This document shows positions 1-8,740 of a DNA stretch of 64,000 nt, piece by piece; position 1 is the first letter of the stretch; every line of letters begins with the position of its first letter. Both the position numbers and the translations under genes were made by a program. The notes below the pieces were generated by a model. That model did no database searches. It was not told the origin of the DNA and was given only the letters and a program-made list of their open reading frames with translations. This DNA is from Hyphomonadaceae bacterium (GTDB lineage Bacteria > Pseudomonadota > Alphaproteobacteria > Caulobacterales > Aquidulcibacteraceae), in contig JAHDXR010000012.1 in assembly GCA_023384105.1 (NCBI GenBank), positions 1-64,000 on the forward strand, in the 5' to 3' direction.

Positions 1-81
1 CAACTACTTCGCCGCCGCCGGATACGGTGCTACCTGAACGGAATCTGCGCTAGCCCCCAGACCCCAGCACCCAGCCCCTAT
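1..81. other. Intergenic edge with C-rich tandem motif
   Basis: The first 81 bases hold no gene that can be assigned. Two plus frames stay open until stops near bases 35 and 53, so the tail of an upstream gene may lie here but cannot be named. Bases 53-80 consist of near-tandem copies of a CCCAGCaCC-type unit just before the stop of the minus-strand acetyltransferase; this is low-complexity intergenic sequence and not a clear hairpin terminator. Confidence 0.3.
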
Positions 82-657
82 CTAACCCGCCGCGTTCACG
101 ATCGCGAACAGCAGGTGGTCCCTCCAGGCGCCGTTGATCTTGAGATAGGCGCGCGCCACGCCCTCCTGCGCGAAGCCGGCTTTTTCCAGCACGCGGCGCG
201 AAGCCATGTTGTCCGGCTGGCACGCGGCTTCGACGCGGTGCAGCTCCAGATCCTCGAAGGCGTAGCGGACGACGGCGCGCACGGCGGCGGTGATGTAGCC
301 CTTGCCGGCGAACATCTCGCCGGCCCAGTAGCCGAGCGAGGCGGTCTGGGCGACGCCCCGGCGCACGTTCGAGAGCGTCACGCCGCCGAGCAGCTGATCG
401 TCCTCCTCGCGGAAAACAAGCAGCGCATAGGCCTTGTCGTCGCGCGCATCCTCGGTGTAGCGGCGCAGCTTGTAGCGGTAGGAGCCGCGCGAGGTTTCGT
501 CCTGGGCCCAGGTCGGCTCCCAGGGGGTCAGGAAGTTACGGCTGGCCTCGCGCACCTCGGCCCAGTCGGTGTAGTCGCGCGCTTCCGGGGCGCGCAGATA
601 CACGCCCTCGCCGTCGATCCGGCGCCCGCCTTCGCTGTCCCTGCGCATCAAGACCAT
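82..657 (-). CDS. GNAT family N-acetyltransferase (RimJ/RimL type)
   Basis: Acetyl-CoA-dependent N-acetyltransferase of the RimJ/RimL branch, about 191 aa. The N-terminal VYLRAPEARDY is the usual opening strand of this group; the acetyl-CoA-binding core is the GYWAGEMFAGKGYITAAVRA stretch near residue 120, and the tail has the usual N..S.RVLEKAGF motif near residue 160. It is the last gene of the chain that starts at ctaC: the upstream M16 peptidase stops one base before this ATG. An in-frame ATG at 693 inside the peptidase gene is an alternative start, but the conserved domain does not need it. RimJ/RimL enzymes acetylate N-terminal amines of ribosomal proteins; the actual substrate here cannot be told. 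Coupled placement after thrC and the peptidase is common in alphaproteobacteria. Confidence 0.85.
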   Translation of the reverse strand: MVLMRRDSEGGRRIDGEGVYLRAPEARDYTDWAEVREASRNFLTPWEPTWAQDETSRGSYRYKLRRYTEDARDDKAYALLVFREEDDQLLGGVTLSNVRRGVAQTASLGYWAGEMFAGKGYITAAVRAVVRYAFEDLELHRVEAACQPDNMASRRVLEKAGFAQEGVARAYLKINGAWRDHLLFAIVNAAG

Positions 658-658
658 A

Positions 659-1915
659 TTAAAAGTGTGCCTGAAACGCGTCGAGCGCGCCATGCCCTGC
701 TTTTGGCCCGAGCACCGCCGCGCAGGCCGGTCCCGCCAGCGCCGCCTGCGCCGCCGCCTGCACGTCGGCCGCCGTCACCGCCTCCAGCCTGGCCCGGATT
801 TCGGCGAAATCCATCAGCCGGTCGCGCAGGAAGACCTGCCCGACGCGCGCTTCCGCCCGCGCCGACGGCGCCTCCAGCCCCATCAGCATCTGCGCCCGCG
901 CCACCGCCTTGGCCCGCGCCAGCTCCTCCTCGCGCGGCCCCTCCGCCGCCATCCGCGCCAGCTGGTCGCGCACGATCGCCGCCACGGTGGCGGCGTTCTC
1001 CGGCGCGCAGCCGGCATAGACGCTCAGCCGCCCGTCATCCTCGAACGTGTCGAGGAAGCTGTCGATCGCATAGACGAGCCCGCGCTGTTCGCGCACGTCC
1101 TGGAACAGGCGCGAAGACATGCCGCCGCCGAAAATCTCGGACATCAGCCGCAGCGCGTAGAGCTTGTCTGCGCCGGACGGCACGCCGGGCCAGGAGAATA
1201 CGAGGTGGGTCTGCTCCAGCTTGCGGGTTTCGCCGGCGCGGCCGGGCTGCGCCTGCGCGCCGGCGCACGGCTCCGCCGCGCGCGCTTTGAGATGGCCGAA
1301 CCGCTTTTCCGCAGTCTCGACGAACGCGTCGCGGTCGAACGCGCCGGCGATCGCGATCACGACGCGGTCGGGCGTCATGTGCGCGTCGTGGAACGCGCGC
1401 AGCGTCTCGACGCCGACGTTCGCCAGCGTCTCGTCCGCGCCGAGGATCGGGCGTCCGAGCGGCTGGTTGGGATAGAGCGCGCCCTGGTGCAGTTCGAACA
1501 CGCGGTCGTCCGGCACGTCGAAAGCCTCGCCGCGCTCCTGGGCGACGACGCCCTTCTCCTTCTCCAGATCGTCCGGCGCCCAATGCGGCTCGAACAGGAC
1601 GTCGGCGATCAGATCGAGCGCGAACGGGGCGTGCTCGGCGACCACGCGCGCGTAGTAGGAGGTGCGCTCATAGCCGGTGGCCGCATTCATCACGCCGCCG
1701 ACATTCTCGATCGCCTCAGCGAACTGGCGCGCGTCGCGGGCGCCCGCGCCCTTGAACGCCATGTGCTCGAACAGATGGGCGATGCCGTTGAGCTCCGCCG
1801 GCTCCCAGCGCGCGCCGACGCGCTGCCACACGCCCAGCGCAGCGGTGCCCAGACCCGGCATGGGATCGAGCGCAACGCGGACGCCATTGGGCAGGCGGAG
1901 AAGTTCTAGCTCCAC
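659..1915 (-). CDS. M16 family zinc metallopeptidase
   Basis: Pitrilysin/mitochondrial-processing-peptidase-like protease of about 418 aa. The inverted zinc motif HLFEH lies at residues 47-51 and the third ligand Glu about 76 residues on (E127, in VVAQE), so the active site looks complete. The C-terminal half has the family signature GGGMSSRLFQDVREQRGLVY, which packs over the active site. The GTG start at 1915 overlaps the threonine synthase stop; the frame is open far upstream, but sequence before the GTG lies inside thrC and has no M16 similarity. Known relatives degrade small peptides in the periplasm or cytoplasm; no convincing signal peptide is visible, so a cytoplasmic role is likely. 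The thrC-M16-GNAT order is a conserved alphaproteobacterial arrangement. Confidence 0.93.
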   Translation of the reverse strand: MELELLRLPNGVRVALDPMPGLGTAALGVWQRVGARWEPAELNGIAHLFEHMAFKGAGARDARQFAEAIENVGGVMNAATGYERTSYYARVVAEHAPFALDLIADVLFEPHWAPDDLEKEKGVVAQERGEAFDVPDDRVFELHQGALYPNQPLGRPILGADETLANVGVETLRAFHDAHMTPDRVVIAIAGAFDRDAFVETAEKRFGHLKARAAEPCAGAQAQPGRAGETRKLEQTHLVFSWPGVPSGADKLYALRLMSEIFGGGMSSRLFQDVREQRGLVYAIDSFLDTFEDDGRLSVYAGCAPENAATVAAIVRDQLARMAAEGPREEELARAKAVARAQMLMGLEAPSARAEARVGQVFLRDRLMDFAEIRARLEAVTAADVQAAAQAALAGPACAAVLGPKAGHGALDAFQAHF

Positions 1916-3336
1916 GCCCGGCTCCGCTCGCGAATGTAGCGCTGCACCGCTTTCGCGTCCGCCGGCAGCGAATCGAACTTCTCCGGACGCGCGAACAAGT
2001 CGGCGCACTTGCGCGGCAAGGGCGGGCGTTCGCCGGTGGCGCGCTCGACCGTCTCGGGAAACTTCGCCGGATGCGCGGTGGCGAGAAACACGACCGGCCC
2101 GCCCGTCAGCGCGCCCGCGGCCTTGGACCGCGCCGCATAGCCGACCGCCGTGTGCGGGCAGATGGCGGCGTCGTCCTGCGCGCTCCACGCCATCGTCTGC
2201 AGCGTCTCCGCGTCGTCCGCGTGCGCAGCGGCGAAATCGGCGCGCAGCCGTTCGAGCGCGGCGGGCGGAATGTCGAAGCCGCCGGACTGCGCCAGCCGCG
2301 CATAAAGCCGGCCCACCGCCGCGCCATCGCGATCCAGCGACTCGAACAGGATGCGCTCGAAATTCGACGCGACCTGGATGTCCATCGCCGGCGACAGCGT
2401 CGCCTGCGAGGCGCCGCGCTCGTAGCGCCCCGTGTTCAGCGCGCGCGCGAGGATATCGTTGGCGTTGGTGGCGAGCACGATGCGCCCCACCGGCGCGCCC
2501 ATCTGCTTGGCGACCCAGCCGGAATAGGCGTCGCCGAAATTGCCGGTCGGCACGATGAAATCGACGCCGCCATGCGCGCAGAGCGCGTGCGCCGCGACCT
2601 GATAGTACACCGACTGCGCCACGATCCGCGCCCAGTTGATCGAGTTCACGCCGGAGAGCTGCGCGCGCGCCGCGAAGTCGCTGTCGGCGAACAAACCCTT
2701 CACGATCGCCTGGCATGCATCGAAATCGCCCTCGACTTCGATCGCATGCACGTTGGCGGCGCCCGCGGTGGTCATGAACCGGCGCTGCACGTCCGACACC
2801 CGGCCCTTCGGCGTCAGCACGAAGAGATCGACCCGCTCGCGCCCCTTCAGCGCCTCGACCGCGGCGCCGCCGGTGTCGCCCGAGGTCGCGCACACGACGC
2901 TCAGCCGCGCGCCGCGCTTCTGCAAGGCGAGATCGTAAAGCGGCCCGATCAGCTGCATCGCCACGTCCTTGAACGAGAGCGAGGGGCCGTGAAAAAGTTC
3001 GAGCAGCCAATCGGCGGTGCGCACTTGCCGAAGCGGCGTCACCGCCTCCGGCCACTTCCCGCGCCAAGCGCCGTCGCGCGGATCGGGGGGGGCGTCGATA
3101 TAGGCGTCGCCGGCGAGCTGGGCGGCTTCGTCCGCGGAGAGGTCGTCGCCCGCGAACGCCTTGAGCGCATGCGCCGCGACATTGGCGTAATGGCTGGTTG
3201 CGACCCGGCGCGGTTCGAGTCCGAGCGGGGGCCAGCGCGCCGGCGCGTAGAGCCCGCCGTCCGGCGCCATGCCCGCCAGCACCGCGTCGAGAAAGGAAAC
3301 AGCGGGCGCGCCGCCGCGAGTGGAAATGTAGCGCAT
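1906..3336 (-). CDS. thrC: Threonine synthase
   Basis: PLP-dependent threonine synthase of 476 aa, converting O-phospho-L-homoserine to threonine in the cytoplasm. The start MRYISTRGGAPAVSFLDAVL is the standard N-terminus. The PLP lysine is K123 in HGPSLSFKDVAMQ; VCATSGDTGGAAVEAL binds the cofactor phosphate and FIVPTGNFGDAYSG is the second conserved block. Length fits the longer (yeast/E. coli-like) class of ThrC. Its ATG overlaps the TGA of the SURF1 gene by 4 bases and its end overlaps the M16 start, so it is translationally coupled within the cytochrome oxidase transcript, an order seen in many alphaproteobacteria. Confidence 0.97.
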   Translation of the reverse strand: MRYISTRGGAPAVSFLDAVLAGMAPDGGLYAPARWPPLGLEPRRVATSHYANVAAHALKAFAGDDLSADEAAQLAGDAYIDAPPDPRDGAWRGKWPEAVTPLRQVRTADWLLELFHGPSLSFKDVAMQLIGPLYDLALQKRGARLSVVCATSGDTGGAAVEALKGRERVDLFVLTPKGRVSDVQRRFMTTAGAANVHAIEVEGDFDACQAIVKGLFADSDFAARAQLSGVNSINWARIVAQSVYYQVAAHALCAHGGVDFIVPTGNFGDAYSGWVAKQMGAPVGRIVLATNANDILARALNTGRYERGASQATLSPAMDIQVASNFERILFESLDRDGAAVGRLYARLAQSGGFDIPPAALERLRADFAAAHADDAETLQTMAWSAQDDAAICPHTAVGYAARSKAAGALTGGPVVFLATAHPAKFPETVERATGERPPLPRKCADLFARPEKFDSLPADAKAVQRYIRERSRAWS

Positions 3337-4028
3337 CAGTCCTCAGGCCGGCGCGCGCCCGTGAAGACGAGCCGCCCGACGCTCACATGATAGGCGAAAT
3401 AGATGACGATGAGCACCATCGCGAGCCCGTACCAGGTGATCGCATAGCCCATGTGCCGCTCCGGCGGCAGCCGATCGGCGCCGGGCGCCAGGGCGAACGG
3501 GTTGGCGGTCGCGCGCCCGTCGGCGCCGACATAGGAGCTGGCGAGGTAATAGTCGGCCACCTGCTCCAGGCCGGCGTTGCGCCCCATGGCGGCGAGATCG
3601 ACCGCGAACCAGAGCCGCTGCAGCGGCCGGGGCGCCAGCGTCAGCGGCGCGGGCGGTTCGGGCCGGATCGAGGCGCCGCTGATCGGCGCGCCGATCCGGA
3701 GCAGCGCCGGCACGCGCACCTCGTCCGCGTTCGGCGGCTCGACGTCCGGGATGAAGTCGGCGTCTATGAACACGACGGTGTCGCCGTACTGCACCGGCGC
3801 GAACACGCGCCAGCCCTGCTCGCGCGTATCGGCGCGCACGCCATAGACGAACTGAATGCCGCCGGCGATCGGCTGGTAGCTCGCAATCGTCATCTCCGGC
3901 ACCGGCTCCTCGGCCAGCGCCGCCTTTTCCTCGTAGCGCTCCCACTGCCAGCGGCCGAGCACGATCAGCGCGGCGAACGCGAGCACCGCGGCCACCGTCA
4001 TCAGCTTCAGCGGGCGGAAACGGATCAT
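3336..4028 (-). CDS. SURF1-family cytochrome oxidase assembly protein
   Basis: SURF1/Shy1 family protein of about 230 aa that helps insert haem a into subunit I of cytochrome c oxidase. It has the two-helix layout of the family: an N-terminal membrane segment (about residues 9-26) followed by the conserved G-R-WQWER, a large periplasmic domain, and a C-terminal membrane segment after HMGYAITWYGLA. The ATG at 4028 is chosen because it overlaps the upstream DUF983 stop as ATGA; a longer frame exists but its extra residues have no family match. It lies in the oxidase operon between DUF983 and thrC. Confidence 0.93.
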   Translation of the reverse strand: MIRFRPLKLMTVAAVLAFAALIVLGRWQWERYEEKAALAEEPVPEMTIASYQPIAGGIQFVYGVRADTREQGWRVFAPVQYGDTVVFIDADFIPDVEPPNADEVRVPALLRIGAPISGASIRPEPPAPLTLAPRPLQRLWFAVDLAAMGRNAGLEQVADYYLASSYVGADGRATANPFALAPGADRLPPERHMGYAITWYGLAMVLIVIYFAYHVSVGRLVFTGARRPED

Positions 4029-4402
4029 TCGACGTCCTGGCGGGTCGCCTCGCCCGCCTTGTGCGTCCATTGCAGCGCAAACAGCACGGCCTTGAACGGC
4101 GGCAACAGCGCAAGGCAGAGCGCAATTGCGGCCGCCATGGTGATGGTCAAGGCGAGCCAGCCGGGCAGGTCGAGCCCGTATTGCAGGATGATCAGCAGCG
4201 GCGCGACGATGGCGCCGACGATTAGGATCACGAACACGGCTGGGCCGTCGCCGGAATCCGCCGACTTGAAGTCGGCCCCGCAGGCGCGGCAGCGTTCACG
4301 GAACTTGAGGTAGCCTTGGTACAACTCGCCCTGCCCGCATTGCGGGCAGCGGAGCTTCAGCCCCGCCACCCATGCGGACGGACGCTCGTTCAGCGCACTC
4401 AA
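4025..4402 (-). CDS. DUF983 family zinc-ribbon membrane protein
   Basis: About 125 aa with an N-terminal zinc ribbon (CPQCG and CRACG pairs) and two hydrophobic segments, the DUF983 layout. Members sit between ctaE and SURF1 in many alphaproteobacterial oxidase operons, but their molecular role is not established; a part in oxidase assembly is inferred from context only. I place the start at a TTG (4402) that overlaps the ctaE stop as TTGA, because an upstream ATG at 4459 would put an unrelated 19-residue tail in front of the conserved region. The end overlaps the SURF1 start as ATGA. Confidence 0.85.
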   Translation of the reverse strand: MSALNERPSAWVAGLKLRCPQCGQGELYQGYLKFRERCRACGADFKSADSGDGPAVFVILIVGAIVAPLLIILQYGLDLPGWLALTITMAAAIALCLALLPPFKAVLFALQWTHKAGEATRQDVE

Positions 4403-5307
4403 CGCGACTGCATCGTCAAGTACGGCATCACGTAGACGAAGGTGAAGAGGAAGAGCCACACCACGTCAACGAAGTGCCAATACCAGGCGGCGGCCTCCAG
4501 GCCGAAATGCTTCTGCGGCGTGAACTGGCCGGCCATCAGGCGCAGCAGGCACACGAACAGGAAGATGGTGCCGATCACGACGTGCGCGCCATGGAAGCCG
4601 GTCGCCATGAAGAACGAGGAACCGTAGACGTTGGCGTTGCCGACGCCGTCCGGATTGCCGAAGGCGAAGCCCGCTTCCGGATACTCGACGCCGAACTGCA
4701 CCCAGCTGAACAGCACGCCGAGCAGCACGGTCAGAATGAGGCCCAGGCGCGCGCCGTTGCGGTCGCCCTGCTGCAGCGCGTGGTGCGCCCATGTCACGGT
4801 CGTGCCCGAGAGCAGCAGGATCAGCGTGTTGATCAGCGGCAGGTGGAAGGGATCGAAGGTCTCGACGTGCGGCGGCGGCCAGTTGGCCCAGGCGGCGGCG
4901 GTGGCCTCGTCCCAGGTCGGCACCAGCCAGTCGGCGCGGTGGCCATGGAAGATCGCCAGTTCGAAGAACATCCAGAACCAGGCGACGAAGAACATCACTT
5001 CCGAGGCGATGAACAGGATCATCCCGTAGCGGAGGCCGATATCGACCACCGGCGTGTGATCGCCGGCGCGGCTTTCCTTGATCACGTCGCCCCACCAGCC
5101 GATGCAGGTGACGGCGAGAATGGCGACGCCGAGCAGGAACAGGGTCCAGTGGCCCTTGCCGAAGAAGAAGTCCGCCTCGTTCGGCGACAGCCCGCGCATC
5201 AGCACCACCGCGCCGATCGCCATGATCAGCGCGCCCACCGAAGCCGTGAACGGCCACGGGCTCGGATTGACCAGGTGGTAGTCGTGTTTGACTTCGCCGT
5301 GCGCCAT
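4399..5307 (-). CDS. ctaE: Cytochrome c oxidase subunit III
   Basis: Subunit III of the aa3-type haem-copper oxidase, about 302 aa with seven membrane segments. Opening residues HDYHLVNPSPWPF and the FFELAIFHGHRADWLVPTWD block are typical, as are GFHGAHVVIGT and the end WYWHFVDVVWLFLF. ATG 5307 is preferred to the upstream ATGs at 5319 and 5355 because AGGGA lies at ribosome-binding distance just before it. Subunit III stabilises the core and keeps proton uptake active. It follows ctaG by about 50 bases and is overlapped at its 3' end by the DUF983 gene. Confidence 0.96.
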   Translation of the reverse strand: MAHGEVKHDYHLVNPSPWPFTASVGALIMAIGAVVLMRGLSPNEADFFFGKGHWTLFLLGVAILAVTCIGWWGDVIKESRAGDHTPVVDIGLRYGMILFIASEVMFFVAWFWMFFELAIFHGHRADWLVPTWDEATAAAWANWPPPHVETFDPFHLPLINTLILLLSGTTVTWAHHALQQGDRNGARLGLILTVLLGVLFSWVQFGVEYPEAGFAFGNPDGVGNANVYGSSFFMATGFHGAHVVIGTIFLFVCLLRLMAGQFTPQKHFGLEAAAWYWHFVDVVWLFLFTFVYVMPYLTMQSR

Positions 5308-5358
5308 TTGGTCCCTCATGCGCGATGCCGGAGCGAACTCCGGACTAAGTCTCAATCC

Positions 5359-5919
5359 TCAACCCGCCGTATCCGCCGCCGCGTTGGTGGAGCGGAAGAA
5401 CGTATACGACAAAGTCAGCGTGCCGATCTCGGCGGTGTCGGGGTCGTTCACGATCTCCGGATCGACGAAGAACACCACCGGCAGCTCGGCCTCCTCTCCC
5501 GGCGCCAGCAGGCGGTCCTGGAAGCAGAAGCATTCGAGCTTGGCGAAATACTGCCCGGCGACGTGGGGCGTCACGTTGTAGGTCGCGCGCGCCACGACGG
5601 GCTCATCGGAAAGGTTGCGCACCGTGTAGAAGGCGAGCCCGGTTTCGCCGATGCGCAAGGACTCGCTGATCTGCTGCGGCGCAAAGGCGACCGGCAGATC
5701 GGGCGCGATGTTGGAATCGAACCGCACCCGGATGCGGCGGTCAAGAATCTGGCTGGGCGCAGCGCTCGCCTCCTGCGTCGTGCCGCCATAGCCGGTCAGC
5801 TTGCAGAACGCGTCGTAAAGCGGCACCGCCGCCGCCGCGAGCCCGGCCATCCCCAACACAACGGCGACGACGACGCCCGCCGTCATCGCCATGCGCTTTT
5901 GGGTCGGCGGCGGGCTCAT
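5359..5919 (-). CDS. ctaG: Cytochrome c oxidase assembly protein CtaG/Cox11
   Basis: Copper chaperone of the Cox11 family, about 186 aa, which delivers copper to the CuB site of subunit I. One N-terminal membrane anchor (about residues 12-32) is followed by a periplasmic immunoglobulin-like domain. The copper motif CFCFQ is present, followed by the usual FFVDPEI and the C-terminal TLSYTFF. The ATG at 5919 overlaps the stop of the small CoxF-like gene as ATGA; the open frame runs further upstream, but that part is the shadow of ctaB. Confidence 0.96.
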   Translation of the reverse strand: MSPPPTQKRMAMTAGVVVAVVLGMAGLAAAAVPLYDAFCKLTGYGGTTQEASAAPSQILDRRIRVRFDSNIAPDLPVAFAPQQISESLRIGETGLAFYTVRNLSDEPVVARATYNVTPHVAGQYFAKLECFCFQDRLLAPGEEAELPVVFFVDPEIVNDPDTAEIGTLTLSYTFFRSTNAAADTAG

Positions 5920-6053
5920 TGGTGCAGCCCCGCTTGCAGCTTCGTCAGCGTGATCAGGAACACGAGCCCGACGAAGGCCGCGATCGACAGCGCAATCCAG
6001 AGATTGCGGCGCTTGCGGGCTTTGAGTTCTTCCGGCGTCATGATCGCGCTCAT
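5916..6053 (-). CDS. Small CoxF-like membrane protein of the oxidase operon
   Basis: A 45-residue gene between ctaB and ctaG. It reads MSAIMTPEELKARKRR, then one hydrophobic segment (about residues 18-35), and ends KLQAGLHQ. Both ends are coupled: its ATG overlaps the ctaB stop and its TGA overlaps the ctaG start, each as ATGA. A small protein with a charged N-terminus and one membrane span occupies this slot in many alphaproteobacterial cox operons and is sometimes called CoxF; its function is not established. The tight overlaps and conserved position make it a confident gene despite its size. Confidence 0.85.
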   Translation of the reverse strand: MSAIMTPEELKARKRRNLWIALSIAAFVGLVFLITLTKLQAGLHQ

Positions 6054-6961
6054 GCCGCCACCCGCTCGACCAGCACGGCGGCGAACAGCGCAAACAGGTA
6101 GAGGATGGAAAAACCGAACAGGTCGCGCGCGGGCTTGTCCTGCGCCGGCTCGCCCTCGCCCGCCCCCGAACGCAGCACGCGCCAGGCCAGGAACACGAAG
6201 AACAGCCCGCCCACGGCGGCGATCGCACCGTAAACCCAGCCGACGAGACCGCTGAACGCCGGCGCGAGCCCGAGCGGCGCGAGCAGCAGCGAATAGGCGA
6301 AGATGTGCCGGCGCGTGGCCTTCGCGCCGTGCGTCACCGGCAGCATCGGCACGTTAGCCGCCTCGTAATCGGCCTTCTGCAGCAGCGACAGCGCCCAGAA
6401 GTGCGGCGGCGTCCAGAAGAAGATGATGGCGACCAGGATGATCGGATCGAGCGTCAGCGCGCCGGTCTTGGCCGCCCAGGCGATCGCCGGCGGCAGCGCC
6501 CCGGCCAGGCCGCCGATGACGATGTTCTGCGGCGTCGAACGCTTCAGCCACATCGTGTAGACGACGGCGTAGAAGAAGATCGTGAACGCCAGCAGCCCCG
6601 CTGCGAGCGGACCGGCGGCAAGCTGCATCGTCACCACCGACAGCGCCGAGAGCGTGAGCCCCAACATCAGCGCGTCTTCGCGCTCGATGCGCCCGGACGG
6701 GATCGGCCGGCGCCGCGTCCGCGTCATGATCGCGTCGATGTCGGCGTCGAACCACATGTTGAGCGCGCCCGAGGCGCCGGCGGCGATCGCGATCGACAGG
6801 ATCGCGGCGAAGCCGAGCACCGGATCGCCCGCCCCCGGCGCGGCCACGTAGCCGACCAGGCCGGTGAACACCACCAGGCTCATGACGCGCGGCTTCAGCA
6901 GCGCGAGGTAATCGCTCGCGCTCGCCGTGTGCATCCGTGGTTCGACCGATACGTCCGTCAT
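6050..6961 (-). CDS. ctaB: Protohaem IX farnesyltransferase
   Basis: Haem O synthase of 303 aa, an integral membrane prenyltransferase of the UbiA superfamily that adds a farnesyl group to haem b on the way to haem a. The Asp-rich motif NMWFDADIDAIMTRTRRRPI (about residues 68-87) binds prenyl diphosphate and magnesium; WTPPHFWAL and the following loop form the second conserved region. About eight to nine hydrophobic segments are visible. It follows ctaD after an 88-base gap that contains a short-repeat cluster. Confidence 0.96.
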   Translation of the reverse strand: MTDVSVEPRMHTASASDYLALLKPRVMSLVVFTGLVGYVAAPGAGDPVLGFAAILSIAIAAGASGALNMWFDADIDAIMTRTRRRPIPSGRIEREDALMLGLTLSALSVVTMQLAAGPLAAGLLAFTIFFYAVVYTMWLKRSTPQNIVIGGLAGALPPAIAWAAKTGALTLDPIILVAIIFFWTPPHFWALSLLQKADYEAANVPMLPVTHGAKATRRHIFAYSLLLAPLGLAPAFSGLVGWVYGAIAAVGGLFFVFLAWRVLRSGAGEGEPAQDKPARDLFGFSILYLFALFAAVLVERVAA

Positions 6962-7049
6962 TGCTCCAGTCAGTAATCGGCAGTCAGTCGTCAGTCGGCT
7001 TTCGAGCGTGATGGGCCTCTGCTGACTTCTCCCTGCCGGCTAATGCCTA
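6962..7049. repeat. ACTGACT-rich short repeat cluster between ctaB and ctaD
   Basis: The 88-base gap holds overlapping copies of CAGTCAGT on the plus strand (read ACTGACTG on the minus strand) within 6966-6998, followed by a partly complementary CTGACTT and a TGCCGGC stretch. No ORF or promoter is evident. A related sequence lies at 28775-28838, where opposing AGTCAGTAG arms are seen. I read this as a dispersed intergenic repeat; because it sits inside the cox operon it would be transcribed. Confidence 0.5.
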
Positions 7050-8723
7050 CTAGTGATGCGCATCCGGCTTGATCACCGGCAGTTCGTTGAACTGGTGGAA
7101 CGGCGGCGGCGAGGAGAGCGTCCATTCCAGCGTGGTCGCGCCCTCGCCCCACGGATTGGCGCCGGCCTTGCGGCGCACCATGAACATCTCCGCCACCGTG
7201 ACCAGGAACACGAGCACGCCCACAGCCGTGATCGCGTAGCCGATCGAGGAGATGTGGTTCCAGTACGTGAACGCTTCCGGATAGTCGATATAGCGGCGCG
7301 GCATCCCTTGCAGACCGAGGAAGTGCTGCGGGAAGAAGATGATGTTCACGCCGATGAACATGATCCAGAACTGCAAGCCGGCCAGGAAGCCGTTGTAGCG
7401 ATAGCCGCTCATCTTCGGGATCCAGTAGAAGAAGCCGCCGAAGATCGCGAACACGGCGCCCAGCGAGAGCACGTAGTGGAAGTGCGCGACGACGTAGTAC
7501 GTGTCGTGAAGCGCCGTATCGATGCCGGAGTTCGCCAGCACGACCCCGGTGACGCCGCCCACCGTGAACAGGAAGATAAAGCCGATGGCCCAGAGCATCG
7601 GCACTTTGAAGTCGATCGAGCCGCCCCACATGGTGGCGATCCAGGAGAAGATCTTGATGCCCGTCGGCACGGCGATGACCATCGTCGCGGCGACGAAATA
7701 GGCTTCGAGATCGAGCCCCATGCCGACCGTGTACATGTGGTGCGCCCACACGATGAACCCGATCACGCCGATCGCGACCATGGCGTAGGCCATGCCGAGA
7801 TAGCCGAAGATCGGCTTCTTCGAGAACGTCGAGACGATGTGGCTGACCATGCCGAAGCCCGGCAGGATCAGGATGTACACTTCCGGGTGGCCGAAGAACC
7901 AGAACAGGTGCTGGTACATCACCGGGTCGCCGCCGCCGGCCGGGTTGAAGAACTGCGTGCCGAAGTTGCGGTCGGTCAGCAGCATGGTCAGCGCGCCGGC
8001 GAGCACCGGCAGCGACAGCACCAAGAGCCACGCCGTCACCAGCACCGACCACGCGAACAGCGGCATCCGGTGCATGGTCATGCCCGGCGCGCGCATGTTG
8101 AAGATCGTGGTGATGAAGTTGATCGCGCCCAGGATCGAACTCACGCCGGCGATGTGCAGCGAGAGGATCAGGAGATCCATCGATGGGCCGCTATGGTGCG
8201 CGGGCGACGTCGACAGCGGCGCATAGAGCGTCCAGCCGCCGCCGAAGCCGGCAAGGTCGCCGTTGCCCGGCACCACCATCGACAGCAGCGCCAGGATGAA
8301 CGAGGCCGGCAGCAGCCAGAACGAGATGTTGTTCATGCGCGGGAACGCCATGTCGGGCGCCCCGATCATTAACGGCACGAACCAGTTGCCGAAGCCGCCG
8401 ATCATCGCCGGCATGACCATGAAGAAGATCATGATCAGGCCGTGCATGGTCACGACCACGTTGTAGGCGTGGTTGGAATCCATGTTGAGGTACTGCGCGA
8501 GCAGCGAGCCTTCGGTGAACACCTGAACGCCCGGCTCGGCCAATTCCCAGCGGATGAAGCCCGAGAGCGCGCCGCCGATCAGGCCGGCGAAGACCGCGAA
8601 CACAAGATACATCGTGCCGATGTCCTTGTGATTGGTCGAATAGATCCAGCGCTTCCAATCGTAGAGGCTCGGACGATGGTCCTCGTGACCATGACCTTCG
8701 GCGTGAGCGGCTTCGTGCGTCAT
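7050..8723 (-). CDS. ctaD: Cytochrome c oxidase subunit I
   Basis: Catalytic subunit of the aa3 oxidase, about 557 aa and 12 membrane segments, holding haem a and the haem a3-CuB centre. Visible ligands and signatures: the haem a His in [16 protein letters not shown], the CuB His and cross-linked Tyr in [17 protein letters not shown], the His pair in [10 protein letters not shown], and [10 protein letters not shown] near the C-terminal third. The ATG at 8723 follows ctaC by 17 bases; upstream open sequence is a shadow of ctaC. It ends in the His-rich PVIKPDAHH. Confidence 0.98.
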   Translation of the reverse strand: MTHEAAHAEGHGHEDHRPSLYDWKRWIYSTNHKDIGTMYLVFAVFAGLIGGALSGFIRWELAEPGVQVFTEGSLLAQYLNMDSNHAYNVVVTMHGLIMIFFMVMPAMIGGFGNWFVPLMIGAPDMAFPRMNNISFWLLPASFILALLSMVVPGNGDLAGFGGGWTLYAPLSTSPAHHSGPSMDLLILSLHIAGVSSILGAINFITTIFNMRAPGMTMHRMPLFAWSVLVTAWLLVLSLPVLAGALTMLLTDRNFGTQFFNPAGGGDPVMYQHLFWFFGHPEVYILILPGFGMVSHIVSTFSKKPIFGYLGMAYAMVAIGVIGFIVWAHHMYTVGMGLDLEAYFVAATMVIAVPTGIKIFSWIATMWGGSIDFKVPMLWAIGFIFLFTVGGVTGVVLANSGIDTALHDTYYVVAHFHYVLSLGAVFAIFGGFFYWIPKMSGYRYNGFLAGLQFWIMFIGVNIIFFPQHFLGLQGMPRRYIDYPEAFTYWNHISSIGYAITAVGVLVFLVTVAEMFMVRRKAGANPWGEGATTLEWTLSSPPPFHQFNELPVIKPDAHH

Positions 8724-8740
8724 CTTCAGGCTCTCAAATC

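Noticed and set aside
115-1909. Long plus-strand open frames over the GNAT, M16 and thrC region
   Set aside because: They are Arg/Ala/His-rich antisense shadows caused by high GC; the minus-strand frames carry complete family motifs.
659-3067. An 802-codon minus frame suggesting a fused M16 protein
   Set aside because: The portion upstream of 1915 is out-of-frame sequence of thrC; the GTG at 1915 begins the M16 homology.
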